From contig JACGCM010002285.1 of the NCBI GenBank assembly GCA_014058105.1, positions 310,001-374,000 of the forward strand: a DNA stretch of 64,000 bases, in the 5' to 3' direction. Below the pieces are notes generated by a model. That model was given only the letters and a program-made list of their open reading frames with translations, searched no databases and was not told the origin of the DNA. The stretch is from Kingdonia uniflora. Its lineage: Eukaryota; Streptophyta; Magnoliopsida; Ranunculales; Circaeasteraceae. This document shows, piece by piece, positions 10,925 to 22,541 of the stretch (its first letter is position 1; each line of letters begins with the position of its first letter). The translations under genes were made by a program, and so were the position numbers.

Positions 10925-11074
10925 ATAAAACTCTTTTGACTTATGTCGAAGGGTACTTTTTAACTCCTTCCAGGCCAGAGGTAATTTGTCTATGAGGGCA
11001 GGAACCTGGAATTATTCATCTAATTTGATACCCTCAGAAATAATCTCATGAGATATGTTTTGGAGTTCGTGAAA

Positions 11075-11482
11075 CTAGGTTATGACTGACTTATCGTCAT
11101 GCATCTTAAAATTCAAGTAGTGGCTAACCGCATACTTTTTTGACCCAACCTCCTCTATATCATACTTTTTCTGGAGAGCGTCCCAAATTTTCTTAGCAGA
11201 TTCCAACACATAGTAGAAATCATACAGGTCATCACTAAGTCCATTCAGGATGAAATTCTTACAAAGAAAATCATATGCAGTCCATTTCTCTAGGGCCTTT
11301 ACAGATTCAGGGGATACGGGTTTGACTTCATTAGGCTTAGTAGAGATACATGACTCAACTACTTTCTTAGTGGTTAAATAAAAATATATTTTTTGTTTCC
11401 ACCGACGGAAGTTCTTATCCTCAAATTTAAAAGGATTGTTGTTGTCGGTGAAGACAGATCGAACATCACTATCTCCGTCCAT
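11075..11482 (-). CDS. copia gag N-terminal part
   Basis: The frame opens with an ATG at 11482, only 25 bases inside the 5' LTR. It contains FKFEDKNFRRWKQKIYFYLT and ALEKWTAYDFLCKNFILNGL, then VLESAKKIWDALQKKYD, the copia gag pattern (F.G.NF..W...M...L and A.E.W..L...Y). It ends after SVIT near 11075, where a TAG interrupts a frame that would continue to the zinc knuckle. Confidence 0.85.
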   Translation of the reverse strand: MDGDSDVRSVFTDNNNPFKFEDKNFRRWKQKIYFYLTTKKVVESCISTKPNEVKPVSPESVKALEKWTAYDFLCKNFILNGLSDDLYDFYYVLESAKKIWDALQKKYDIEEVGSKKYAVSHYLNFKMHDDKSVIT

Positions 11483-11507
11483 AGTAGATAATAAAACGTC
11501 TTAAAAT

Positions 11508-12338
11508 TGTTAGGAAAAATTATGTTATGTTACCTCTGCAGCAATAATCGAAGGAAGAGATTAATATAAATAAACCAACAATAGTAGCAAGATGATTTGT
11601 GGGTACCGATGTAATGATAAGGAGATGCTGAGTCGAGGACTAGGTCTCTATCTTTAAGACGTTTTGCCGCACTGCCCTTTACAAATAGTTGATTGCTGCA
11701 TCGCCTCCAGAATAAAATAGCAGAGTTGGAACTTCTCTTGCAAGGATAAAGTACCTTCGAATGATTTGTACTTTCAACAACTTTACTCGGATTCTAGACT
11801 CATGATTATATCGAAGAGAAGAGAAGAACTATGTATTCAATAGATTGAAAAACTGAGGTACAGTTTCTCTTTATAGAGCAAGTTTAAAACGCTAACAAGT
11901 ATTAATAGTGGGACACGTCATCAAAAACATTCAAAACGGAAGTGAAACGTTTAAGACTTAATTACAAAACAGTTATATTTGAGGAATTCAAAATGAAAAA
12001 GTTTAATTCGAATAGACTCAGTTCGAATTTGGTCTCCTGGGAACTCCAGGTCGAAAAGACTTGGTTAGAAATTATCCAGGTCAAGATCGAATGGACTCAG
12101 TTCAAATTGGTCCAGCTCGAATAGAATTGGTTTTGACAAATTCAATTCTTTCATAGAGGCCCAAGACCGAGGCCCAAGCCCATGAGCCAAACAAAGTTAT
12201 AAACCCATTTTTTCGGGCTGCCCCCGCCCAACATATAGAATAAAAGACCAAGGTTATATCAAGGAAACAAACTACTCTTCCAAGCAATGTGGGACTTAAG
12301 AAACCACATAGAGGTTTTTGAAGATATAAAACCTAACA
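11508..12338 (-). repeat. 5' LTR of copia element
   Basis: Partner of 6212-7041 with the same ends. Just inside it the minus strand reads ATTTTAAGACG before the gag ATG. This is not the usual TGGTATCAGAGC priming site complementary to initiator-Met tRNA, so the primer is unclear. Confidence 0.9.
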
Positions 12339-12796
12339 TCTTCCACGTCCTCGCCCGAATTACATCCTAAGTAATCATCCTTATACGGTCGAACTCTACC
12401 ACCTTCTTTGCGACCGATATACCATTAAGGTTTTTCTGCACATGCCTTGGGATATGAGCACTCATTAGCAATGTCCCAAAGTACCTTTCCCTCAGGATAA
12501 TAATTATGATAGCTAGATGACCCTCCGCTGTGTGATAAAGCTTTTGGGATCGATTTGTCACCATTGTTTGATGAGAGGGATAGAGCAATTAGCAAGTATG
12601 ATTAGCAAGTAATTAGCCTTTTAAAAAAAGATTTTCTCCCATCATTAAAAGCTTAAACCGCAATCAGTACAAGGCATTAATGTCCCTAGTTATCAATGGT
12701 GGACCTATCAAACATGTCATTCCCAATGTTCTTCTTCTCAGCTGCAACCCACTCGTGCAACTTTACCCTCGCCGATCGCAGCTGAGAGGGAGCGAT
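12339..12796 (+). other. 3' internal remnant of a plus-strand gypsy element
   Basis: It holds no clear gene. It ends in a polypurine tract (gctgagagggagcgat) abutting the LTR at 12797, just as at 412-426. The copia element at 6212-12338 probably inserted into this older element. Confidence 0.5.
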
Positions 12797-13321
12797 TGTA
12801 GTAGCTTCCTCAATCAGATCGACTACCGTTGGCTACAAAGGTCGTGACCCCAAGACTTTCTGGTATAGTGATCGACATCTGAAGAATACATATGGTCGAG
12901 ATTGAGTAATCTCGGCCGCCACAAGTAGAATTCAGGAAAGGACTCATCAAAGATATCGAGCTCTACGAGATTGACTTGAGGTTGTCACCTAAGTAATGCC
13001 AGCAAAAGGCAGCTGTAAAGTAATTTATACGAGTAGTGTACAATTATATTAAGGGTGTAATTGTAATTAAACCCCTGACCTAGCTATCCCTCTCTTAGTT
13101 TCCTATAAATATAGGAGGAGGGACAGAAGGTAGAGGTTTGAGGTCTTTCCTTCCTCTCCACTCATATACAATTATATATCATCTCATATTTATATCCTCA
13201 TTTGAGATCGTGGGTCTTTCTCATTAACGAAACTCACGTATATATTGTTAAACACCTTACATTATATAAATACATATTGGTATAAGGTCAATTTCCCTTT
13301 CCTCGGAATTATGCCCTTACA
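12797..13321 (+). repeat. gypsy 3' LTR
   Basis: It starts TGTAGTAGCTTCC after a polypurine tract and ends CCCTTACA at 13321. It has a TATA box (cctataaatatagg near 13103) and a downstream TATCCTCATTTGAG motif shared with the LTRs at 427-1130 and 4171-4652. No matching 5' LTR is visible in the window. Confidence 0.65.
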
Positions 13322-15539
13322 TAAAAAAATAAAAAAAAACCTCAAATTAAAAAATAGTACTGTCAAGTACTCAATTATAGTTGATACTAGTTAACAGGAT
13401 TAATTTTCCTACTCCAAAAGAATATGGAATTTTTTTTGGGCATGACATATTACACACAAAACCATTATTCACATATCGTAAATAATTTAGATCACTGAAC
13501 ATAAACATTGTAATAGGATCCCTAGATTAGACTAATTGGTGGTATACCATGTACACATCACCTAAGAAAGGATTGATACATGTCTAAATAGTACTATTAT
13601 TTTTAGTAGTGGTTAAAATTAATTTTTAAATGTTTAGATTCTTTTATACCACAACAAAGATTAAACAAAAGCAAAAAACCTCTACTTTTTCCCTAAATGG
13701 GTGATGTTGAAATCCATTTAAAAAAGGCCAAGGAATACATTCATTATTAAGATCTAAAACCTCATTTGAATTGGTGTGGCTTCAAGTGAGTTGTGAGTTG
13801 CGAGTTGAGTTGAGTTGGTTTTCATCCATGCCAACTTAAATCCACATTTGTTCATCAGTCCTACTTGTAAGTTTAGTCCTTTTGGTTTTGGTTTCGGGTT
13901 TAGGTGTTTTTCACATGGGCAATGAAATGGTAGTAGCTCAGATATATGCAACTTAGGAAAATGGAGATTGCTTTTATAAAATAAAATAAAAAATAGGGAG
14001 AATGGAGACTTGTCTGTTTTCAAGGTCAATAATCATGACTTCTTTGAAAATAGTCTGACTAAAAATCAAACCAAGCTCCATTACTTAAACAAAGGTTGTA
14101 GTAAGTACATTATAACTCTGCTGTAGACATGAGCTATTAAACTTTTTCGAGGCCATCTGCTATGATATTAAACTTGAGCAAATAAGTTAAAGAAAAGGGA
14201 GAACCCCCATATTACTCGTAAATCTTGGGCTAAAACCCAAACTTTTGACCAAGTTCAGGTGAAGACATCGCAGCTCAAGATTTTGACAAAACCCTTCTGT
14301 TTTACGATGTAACAGTAAGTACTTTGCTACTTGGAATCGAACACGGATGGTAGTACATGTTTCATCTTTGATTAAACCCTGTCACAGTCCAACGACTTAA
14401 AATGGAACGTTGTTGGCTCTGCTAAGATCAACAACCCAACAAACTATTAGGGGCCCCACTGCACCGATGTTATCCCCCACCTTGACCACCTAGTATGTGA
14501 TAGGTTTGGGGTTTTATCTAAAAAGGCCTCGCTACAATTTAATAGTTTATATCTCCTTACATCTTTGTGTGGACTACATCTTTTACCCGAGGTGGGACTA
14601 ACTTTTGATTTACCGATCTTAACACAAACAACTCGTTAAATATAGTGATGGTGGTAAGTACCTTTACCTATATGATTACATATTTTCCCCTTTATTGCAA
14701 TGCATCAAATTTATATAGTTAAAATTACAAAGAAAAAACCGTAACCTAATATCTAGGTTTAGGCCAATTTTAGCTTGCAATACAAAATACTACAATCTAG
14801 TGTTCTCGATATCTAATTGTCTGATCTACTACTAAAGGGAAATCTTCTACAAAAGATTATCACAAATCGAATGACTTACAAATGTTATAGAAATTTCCCA
14901 AGACCTTAAAAATCCTTACATGGATACGAGCACATTATAAGCATCACAATTCACCGAATAAAGTGTGAAACAACCATAACATTTCTAACTAACTACATAG
15001 TTTTCAGATAGGTGCAGGGAAATATTGCTTATGACATTCTTAACACAGCAAAGATCATCATGCGCAGACTGAGGAAAGGCGATGGTGGTTCCTGTGGAGC
15101 CCCTTCTTCTTATTATCATTATCATATCATTGTGAAAATGGAGGAAACAGAATTGACTAGACTTTTCTACCTTGTTAGCTTATAATGTAGGTTGCTTTTC
15201 TACCTTAGTTTTACTTTTCCCGACTAAGAATGTTAAGTTCTACTAGATTGATCGTAACTGAAGACATTATTTAGACCTGTAAGTTATTTGCTAATATTTT
15301 CATTTTACTCTATGGTTATGTATTATCAAACCATTTTGAATGTTGTTTCATATCGATTTGTAGTAAAATAATTTAAATGTTGTAATGGTTCTAACTATAC
15401 TTTATAGTCTACCCCATGTCTGTGTTTACGTTTAGAAATAAAGTTTAGAATGATGCTAAAAATGGAAAAATGATCCCAATCATTTTCTTCCCCGCGCACC
15501 TTTGTCCTCGCGCCATGAGCTTTGGTAATACGATGCTAT
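13322..15539. other. AT-rich intergenic DNA, possible TRIM remnant
   Basis: No credible coding region. Near 14390-14640 the sequence has features common to short plant LTR remnants (TRIM-like): a phrase like ttttatctaaaaaggcctcg and, about 90 bases on, cgaggtgggacta. I cannot delimit ends or a duplicate, so this is only a suggestion. Confidence 0.3.
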
Positions 15540-15547
15540 GTCAAAGT
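15540..15547 (+). repeat. 8-bp target duplication, left
   Basis: gtcaaagt precedes the hAT terminal repeat TAGGGCTGG and recurs exactly at 22534-22541. Confidence 0.85.
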
Positions 15548-15853
15548 TAGGGCTGGTAATGGGTTGGATTTGGGCTGAGTTGAGTAATACAATCCCCATA
15601 CATGCCAAAATTGCTTACACTCATGCCCACCTCAATGATCGTTTAAGTTAAATGGGGAATCCCCAAACCTACCCCGCTAAAATTTCCCAAAACCAAACCC
15701 ACCCCATTACCCATTTATTCTTAATTTAAAGCAAGCCAGCAAGCCCTTGAAGATGATCAATAATTGAGATCATTGATCATCAATGAGAAATGTAAACACC
15801 ATAGCGGGAATCAATGAACACAAAGGTTTTAATTCATGGAAGAAGATGCATTA

Positions 15854-16987
15854 TTAAATATCCATATTTGGAGTTTGTTTCATTCCGTGTCTGGAATAGG
15901 TGTCAGCACTTCCTCGTGGCTACTCGTCGTTAGAGATTGCATATTGAACGACAGCAGCTGGACTGACACTGAAGAGGTAAGTGTGTTTCTATCTCCTTGC
16001 TATAAATGACAAGCCCGAAGTATTTTATAGAATATGAAAAGAAACTGATATGTCTTAATTGAGAAAAATAGGTCTTTATTCGAATAGGTTTTTGCTCTGT
16101 TTGAATAAAGACTTGGTTCAAATAAAATTTAATTCTATACAAATATCTTCCCTCAGAACAACATGTATTCGAATAGACTATTTTTTTATTCGAATAACTT
16201 TTCTGGGAACTTAGTTGTTCGAATAGATTTTTCTCTGTTCGAATAAAACTTGTTTTGTTCGAATAGACTTTATCTCTATTCGAATAAATTGACTCAGGCT
16301 TTTATTTGTTCGAATACATTTTTGGTGTATTTGAATAATAATATTTCTATTCGAATAGACTTTGATTATATTCGAACAGAGGTCAGGTTTTTAGTTTTCC
16401 TATTTAAGACATCCTTTCTTTTTTCATAATTCACCTCTTCCAAAACCTATTTTTTGAGGGCTTGAACTTTTAGTAAGAGAAGAGATTTCTTTGAGAGATT
16501 CAATAAAGAACTAACAACTTAAACTTGAATCAATCATTGAATCACAAACCCAATTCATGATTTGAAGAACTTGTGTGATTCAAGATTGAAAGCTTTGACA
16601 AAATATTGAAGCAAGGCGTTGAGAGAACGAAGGGCGTTACAAGAATGTATAATTGATTACGGGGAGTTTAATTAGAAGAGAGGTAACCACATAATGTGTT
16701 TATCGAGTCTGTAAGTAATTGAATACTTGTAATTTGATTTCAATAGTGGAATGTTTAGCTGTCGGGTGATTCGACAGGGACCTGTAGATTTTTCTCCTGA
16801 GAAAGGTTTTCCACACGGTTAAAAATCTTTGGTCTTGTGTTTAATTTCCAATTGCTTGTTAGTACTAGTTAATCAAATCAATTTTAACTAGGTTAAGATT
16901 AAAACATTAATTCAAAGAAATTAGGATCTATAGATTTAGATCTAAATTAATCGAAATCAGTTAATCTCAAGTGATAATTTTATTTTA
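15854..16987 (+). repeat. 5' LTR of gag-only copia element
   Basis: It aligns along its length with 20987-22087 (tttggagtttgtttcattccg near the start, aatctcaagtgataatttta at the end). Between about 16075 and 16380 it carries an array of TTCGAA palindromes in phrases like tattcgaataga and gttcgaataaaa. The transcribed part reaches the PBS at 16990. Confidence 0.9.
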
Positions 16988-16989
16988 AT

Positions 16990-17001
16990 TGGTATCAAAG
17001 C
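16990..17001 (+). other. primer binding site (initiator Met tRNA)
   Basis: TGGTATCAAAGC, one base off the standard TGGTATCAGAGC, begins two bases after the LTR end. Confidence 0.8.
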
Positions 17002-17092
17002 AGTCATGCTTTGAGGATTAACAACCTGAGCGTGAATCCTGACTTGATTACTTGAGAATAATAGATTCCGAAAGATTTAGAGGTCCCATAAA

Positions 17093-17841
17093 TCGTTCGC
17101 TCTCTTCGATGGCAAAGACTATCCTTATTGGAAGGTTCGAATGGTTGCATTCTTACAATCACTCGGAGAAGATGTTTGGATTACAATCGAGGATGGATGG
17201 ATGCACCCTACCATGATAAAAGGAGTAGGTGATGAATCTTAAGAGGTCCTTAAGCCTAGGAATAATTAGTCTAAGGATGAAAAAGAAGCTGCTGGTTATA
17301 ATAATAAGGGTTGCAATACTATTTTTATGGCTGTGAGCCTAAGTGAGTTTTGACACATATCTGCTTGTATAACTTTGAAAGAAGCTTGAGGCATATTAGG
17401 TCGAACTCACGAAGGCGATGATACAGTTAAGGAAATTAAATTGCAAATGCCCACTTCACAATTTGAGAATATTCGAATGGATGAGAATGAACCTTTTGAT
17501 GAGTTCTATGCGAGACTAAGTGACATTGTAACCACTAGTGCCGCATTAGGTACAACTTACTCAGATGTTCAAATTGTTCACAAAGTTTTAAGATCTCTTC
17601 CTGAGAGCTTTAGATCTAGATGCGATACTATCGAGGAAGCTCAGGATCTTTAGAAAATGAAACCAGATACATTAGCCAAAAATTACAAACTTTTGAACTC
17701 AAGATAAAAATGGAAAACCCTGAGAAGAACAAGAATGTGTCTTTTAAATCTTCATCATATTTTTCTTTTTCTAAGGGTACCGAAGAAGCTGACAACTCAT
17801 CTGATTCAGGTAATGATGATGAGTCCGATACGGATTCATAG
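17093..17841 (+). pseudogene. copia gag, N-terminal and capsid part, broken
   Basis: Plus-strand frames read FDGKDYPYWKVRMVAFLQSLG (in parts) near 17100-17165, then MPTSQFENIRMDENEPFDEF and QIVHKVLRSLPESFRSR (17441-17653). These match the copia gag pattern (YE.LKM.E.E...F...F and K.LRSLP..F). Several stops (for example near 17240 and 17653) and a frame change toward 17841 break it. The last part is acidic (SDSGNDDESDTDS). Confidence 0.75.
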
Positions 17842-18590
17842 ATTGCCTCTATAAACAGCAAGCTTACAAACCTTGTGAAGAAACGTTAATTTCAAAAACA
17901 AGGGCAGTCGGTGAATTACAAGTCGTGAACTCATGATCAACCTAAATCAAATAACCGACAGACTAACCTTGACACTGACCTAAATCATGCTGAATGTTAT
18001 AAGTATCAAGAGTTTGGTTATTATGCTCATAGTTGTCCTAATAAGAAATTTGGAACTTATCACAAAACTATAAACATTAGTGTTACTTGGGATAATAGTG
18101 ATGATGAAAATAATAATAATAATAATAATAAATAATAATAATAATAATAATAATAATAAGGATCATCCCCAGGTAGTTGAGAACGGATAATATTGTGCAT
18201 ATCCTGCTTCTCTAAATTGTAGTAATGATAACTCGGACGCTTTTAAACTTGAAATTCCTAGTGAAAATCAGAGTGATCATGAACAAAATGAGTTTGAGGA
18301 CCTGAATCTTAAATTCTTGTATGCTCAGACTTTTGTAAAGTGTATTACACTTGGTAAACTTAACAAAGTCTTGAAAGACTAATTTAATACACTCATGCGT
18401 AAACTTCAAGAAATAATTGATAATACAAATCAAAAGATAAAAATGCTTGAAGATGATAAACAATGCCTCCATGACAAGGTTGTAATTTTATAAAAAGAAG
18501 TTCATGATGTGAAGAAGAAAATGAAATTAACTTTGGACGAACTTTATTCGGCCAAGCTTGATGTAGCTTTATCTCAGTAGAAACTGATTT
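17842..18590 (+). pseudogene. copia gag C terminus: decayed zinc knuckle and coiled coil
   Basis: Around 17992-18045 the translation CYKYQEFGYYAHSCPNK corresponds to a CCHC knuckle in which the second Cys and the His are both Tyr, so it could not bind zinc. An AAT microsatellite (18112-18160) interrupts the next part. From about 18390 a Lys/Glu/Leu-rich segment with heptad spacing (LDELYSAKLDVALSQ near the end) looks like the coiled coil of SIRE-type gag. Confidence 0.6.
18112..18160 (+). repeat. AAT microsatellite
   Basis: About sixteen AAT units, interrupted once, inside the gag remnant. Confidence 0.9.
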
Positions 18591-18713
18591 TTTTTTTCAT
18601 GGGGATAAAAATATTAATAAGATGTTATATATGGGAAAGACGGAGCTGACAAAAGGGGTCTTGGATATAAGGAGCATCTCTCTAATGCCAAGACTCCTCA
18701 AGTTACAAAATAT

Positions 18714-19001
18714 GTGAAAGCAGCTGCTACTATATCGTTACCCAAACATAATATAATATTTTTCACTCATAAACAAGCCAAAAGGCTCTCGTACTCTCAT
18801 ATTTATTATTGTGGAATATATGGTCGAAAGGGTTATATTGTGTCTTATTTTAGGTTTGTTAGATCATATCAATCATATGCTCGACCTTTCTATGAGCAAA
18901 GATATAACTCAAATGTGATTACTACTAATATGAAAAGTAAGAATGTAAGTAGGTGGTTTGCTCAAGAAACATCACCTCATAAGGTTAGTCGGGTTGTTTG
19001 A
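18714..19001 (+). pseudogene. copia gag-pol linker with second knuckle remnant
   Basis: The 95-codon frame contains IYYCGIYGRKGYIVSYF, which resembles the SIRE CHYC...GH.RPRC knuckle with several zinc ligands lost, followed by SRWFAQETSPHKVSRVV. Immediately after, in another frame, an RKDDL-like phrase appears (about 19003-19018), the usual lead-in to the protease. The protease is not there: pol is deleted. Confidence 0.6.
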
Positions 19002-19019
19002 GTGCGAAAGGATGACTTG

Positions 19020-20973
19020 TCGCCACAGCGAAGGTAATGAATATCAACTAAGAATGGTTATCAGTATGCTTTATTGATTAGGTACGTTTCTTACCTTGTC
19101 TCATTTTATTTTTAGTTTTATTTTATTTTTATGTTTCTTTTTAGGATGGTAGAGTATAATTTTGATTTCACTTTGCACTTTGCACTTTGTACTTTAGGAG
19201 CTTTTGTATGTAGAATATTCTTGCTAGACTTGGATTTTGCTTTTGAGTTATATTCATTCATAGGATAATTATTTGGTAAAATTACATTTCACAATAGTTG
19301 GTAATCCTCCAGTTTAAACTAAAAGTTCATCGTAATTAGAACAACGTGAGGATAACTGTAGAGACTTCGTACCTAATATTATGTGAGGATCTAGCCTTTT
19401 TACAAACTTCGAGTATTATTTCATAAATTCTTTCCAGATTCAACATTTTTTTCTGATCTCATTTTTTATAATCGATTGTCGATGGTAACTTCAAGTTCAA
19501 GTTAGTCTAATAGAACATTCTCTATACTTGATTCGAGATGAAAAATATACTATGTGAGACAGAAGATATGATAATAGGTTTTTTATTGTTACACCTTTTT
19601 TGGCCTTCGTCTATGCTTACCCAAAATTTTATCCATTTACATCCCATTGTGCCTTAAAATATGCACTTCCTTTTTCTACCCAAATCCTTTAATGTTTTAC
19701 CCGTTTGTTCTGAGATTTTTTAGTGAAAAAAAAGGAAAAAAAAGAAGAAGAGATTTTTGGGGGAAAGATGAATATTAGAATAAAGTGAGTATCCCCAATG
19801 TGGTTTTAGTGGTGGAGACGATATAAGAAGTTTTTTTTGTTAATAATTTTATGGTACATTATATTCTATTTGTACTCGTTGCATGAAAATAATAAAGGGA
19901 GGTGAACTCAAAATGAAGAAATAGAAGAAGTATTATATTCAATGTGTACTCAATAAAGAGAAAGAATGGCGGGAGGTGAACTTATTTGAAGAAAGAGGGG
20001 GTGAAGGCGTAAACTGAAGTTTCAGAATGCCAGCAAAATACCCAATCCGTCATGTCCCACCCCTTGCTTACATTATAACATTTTTAAGATCTGCTTGATC
20101 TTGAGTTTAGCATAGTTAGTTTTAGTGGTGAAGAGAAATAGGGATTCTATGTTATTTAACTTGACACCATCTATGACAATTGATTTCATGTCCGTGAGAT
20201 CTTTCAATTTATAGTGCGCAGTTTATTTGATATAATTTTAATTTTTCTATTTACATACTCATATTCATATTTTAAACAGAGTATTTGCTAGTCAATTCTC
20301 AGTGATTTTTGAGTGACCACACTACCCTAGTGAGGCCTAAATTAAAACAACTTTTCAATATAGTATTCTAACTGCAGCTGAGTAATACGTTGAAAACTGA
20401 GTATCTATCTGACTATGCACACACACACACACCAAGTAATTCATTTAGTGATTGTTTAATAACACACGGGCGATGTCTTGGACTTATTGAATATTTTAGA
20501 CTCATTGTCTATCTATCATGCCTTGTGTTAGGGGGAGTGTTGTCTTCTTATACTTGCTTATTTCAAAGGCACTCTCCGTATATGCTTTCCTTTGGTTTCA
20601 TTTTAAGGAGGTTACTATTATTTTAAGGGGGAGTTGCATCTAATTTTAAGGTATTGGTGCTTAGTGTTTTCCTAACTCTATGGTTATTTGTTATACTAGT
20701 TTTCTTCTCATTTTATTTGTTATTTACCTTTGTTCATTCTTGCCAAAAAGGGGGAGAGATGATCCTGACAAGTAAGTCAGGTAAGTTATGTTATTTATGG
20801 ATCCCTTATTTTATTTGAACAGTTACATGATGTATCTTGTTTAGTGTGTAGCGATTCCAGAGTATATGTTATAAGATGAAAGTGAAGTTTTGAAGGTGGA
20901 TGTTCAGTGATTGAGTCAGTCCATCGAGTTGTACTTTTATTTCTTATAGTTCTAGTTTTGACACGAAATGAAC
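19020..20973 (+). other. long non-coding 3' region of gag-only copia element
   Basis: Nearly 2 kb without coding sequence stands where pol should be. It includes an AC microsatellite (20418-20431) and two GGGGGAGA-like tracts (20750-20757 and 20977-20984). The first is followed by a phrase typical of SIRE 3' regions (agatgatcctgacaag). Whether pol was lost from this copy or the family is ancestrally pol-less cannot be told here. Confidence 0.6.
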
Positions 20974-20986
20974 CAAAGGGGGAGAT
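20974..20986 (+). other. polypurine tract of gag-only copia element
   Basis: AAAGGGGGAGATT directly precedes the TG of the 3' LTR. Confidence 0.75.
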
Positions 20987-22087
20987 TGAAACATCTATAT
21001 CTGGAGTTTGTTTCATTCCGTGTTTTGAATAGGTATCAACACTTCCTCGTGGTTACTCGTCGTCAGAGATTGCACATGGAGAAACTATAACTAGACTGAC
21101 ACTGAACATGTAAGTGGGTTTTTATCTCTTTGCACTAAATGTCAAGCCCGTAGTATTTTACAGAATATGAAAAAAAATTGATGTCTTATTTGAGAAAAAT
21201 AGATCTCTATTCAAACAGGCTTTTGCTCTGCTTGAATAAAGACTTTGTTCAAATAAAATTTAGTTATATTCCAATATCTTCCCTCAGAACAATATGTATT
21301 CGAATAGAATATATCTTTATTAGAATAACTTTTTTGGGAACTTCGTTGTTCAAATAGATTTTTTCTTTATTCGAATAAAACTTGTTTTGTTCGAATAGAC
21401 TCTTTCTCTATTCGAACAAATTGACTCAAGCCTTTATTTGTTCGAATACATTTTTGGTGTATTCGAATAATAATTGTTCTATTCGAATAGACTTTGTTTC
21501 TATTCGAATGGAGGTTGGGTTTTCAGTTTTCCTATTTAAGACATCCTTTTTTTTTAATAATTCACCTCTTCCAAAGTCTATTTTTTGAGGGCTTGAACTT
21601 TTAGAGAGAGGAGAGATTTCTTTGACTGATTCAAAAGAGAACTAACAACTCAAACTTGAATTAATCATTGAATCACAACCCAATTCATGATTTAAAGAAC
21701 TTGTGAAATTCAAGATTGAAAGCTTCGATGAGAGATTGAAGCAAGGCGTTGCGAGAATGTAGAATTGATTGTGAGGAGTTCAATTAGAAGAGAGGTAACC
21801 ACGGGAGTCTGTAAGTAATTGAATACTTGTAATTTTATTTTAATAGTGAATTGTTTAGCTGCTGGGTGATTCGACAGCGACCTGTGGATTTTTCTCCTGA
21901 GAAAGGTTTCCCACAGGGTTAAAATATTTTGGTCTTGTGTTTAATTTCCAATTGTTTGTTAACACTAGTTAATCAAATAAATTTGAACTAGGTTAAGGCT
22001 AGATCATTAATACAAAGGAATTCAGACCTATAGATTTAGACCTAAATTAATCGAAATCAGTTAATCTCAAGTGATAATTTTATTTCA
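20987..22087 (+). repeat. 3' LTR of gag-only copia element
   Basis: Starts TGAAACATCTATATC and ends TTATTTCA. It aligns with the 5' LTR at roughly 90% by eye, including the TTCGAA palindrome array (about 21200-21515). The 5' copy has lost the TG start (TTAAATATCC). Confidence 0.9.
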
Positions 22088-22533
22088 CAATCCAAAAGAT
22101 TCCTAATGTAAAATGCAAACACCAAGGATTTGCTTCCATAAATCAATTTCAAGAACACGTTTGAAGCTTTGAAGACAATTTAAGATATAAAGTTTTGGGT
22201 ATTAAGTGATAGGAAGTTAGGAAGAGAGAAAGAGAGAGGAGAGAGATAGCAATCTTTAGTGTTCTGTGTTGATGGCAGATATATATATATATAATTTGGT
22301 CTTCATTAAATCAAAGTTTAAGTCTTTGATGATATTATGGAAATTACCCAAATACATGGGTCAGGTGACAGGGCCACAATTATTAAGCTCAAAAACTAGA
22401 CCCGCCCCAATTAATAAATGTGTTTTTTTTAATATCAAACCCGCCCAAACCCAGTTAGACTCGTATCAAACCTGCCCCATTAGGGTCGGGTCGAGGCGGG
22501 TATCTGGCAGGGCAGGTTAAATTGCCAGCCCTA

Positions 22534-22541
22534 GTCAAAGT
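22534..22541 (+). repeat. 8-bp target duplication, right
   Basis: gtcaaagt, identical to 15540-15547, follows the hAT right terminus. Confidence 0.85.

Larger units (their letters stand above)
6212..12338 (-). mobile_element. nearly complete Ty1-copia LTR retrotransposon
   Basis: Two ~830-bp LTRs (6212-7041 and 11508-12338) flank a 4.5-kb interior that on the minus strand reads gag, protease, integrase, RT, RNase H, the Ty1-copia order. The plus-strand ends are TGTT...AACA. The flanking pentamers are gcttc (6207-6211) and tcttc (12339-12343), consistent with a 5-bp target duplication carrying one change. A polypurine tract (AATGGGGGAT on the minus strand) lies immediately inside the 3' LTR. 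LTRs look about 90% identical by eye. A few stops and frameshifts interrupt the polyprotein. Confidence 0.9.
15854..22087 (+). mobile_element. gag-only SIRE-like copia retrotransposon (non-autonomous)
   Basis: LTRs at 15854-16987 and 20987-22087 flank a 4-kb interior. A PBS complementary to initiator-Met tRNA (TGGTATCAAAGC, 16990) and a polypurine tract (AAGGGGGAGA) fix the plus orientation. The interior has gag remnants, a long charged segment and a second zinc-knuckle-like segment, but no protease, integrase or RT. The large LTRs, coiled-coil gag C terminus and two GGGGGAGA motifs are typical of the SIRE/Maximus group. No clean target duplication is visible (catta versus caatc). Confidence 0.85.
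15548..22533. mobile_element. non-autonomous hAT-type element (MITE) carrying a copia insertion
   Basis: Left terminus TAGGGCTGGTAAT and right terminus ATTGCCAGCCCTA are inverted repeats matching at 12 of 13 bases. They are flanked by an identical 8-bp duplication, gtcaaagt, the hAT signature. Subtracting the copia element (15854-22087) leaves about 750 bp with no coding region. Both arms are rich in GGGTTTGGG/CCCACCCC-like subterminal motifs, which usually serve as transposase binding sites. A related element lies at 25082-25679. Confidence 0.85.

Noticed and set aside
14390..14640. Cassandra-type TRIM with 5S-like promoter
   Set aside because: Some phrases fit short LTR remnants, but I cannot find a 5S-like internal promoter or paired ends.
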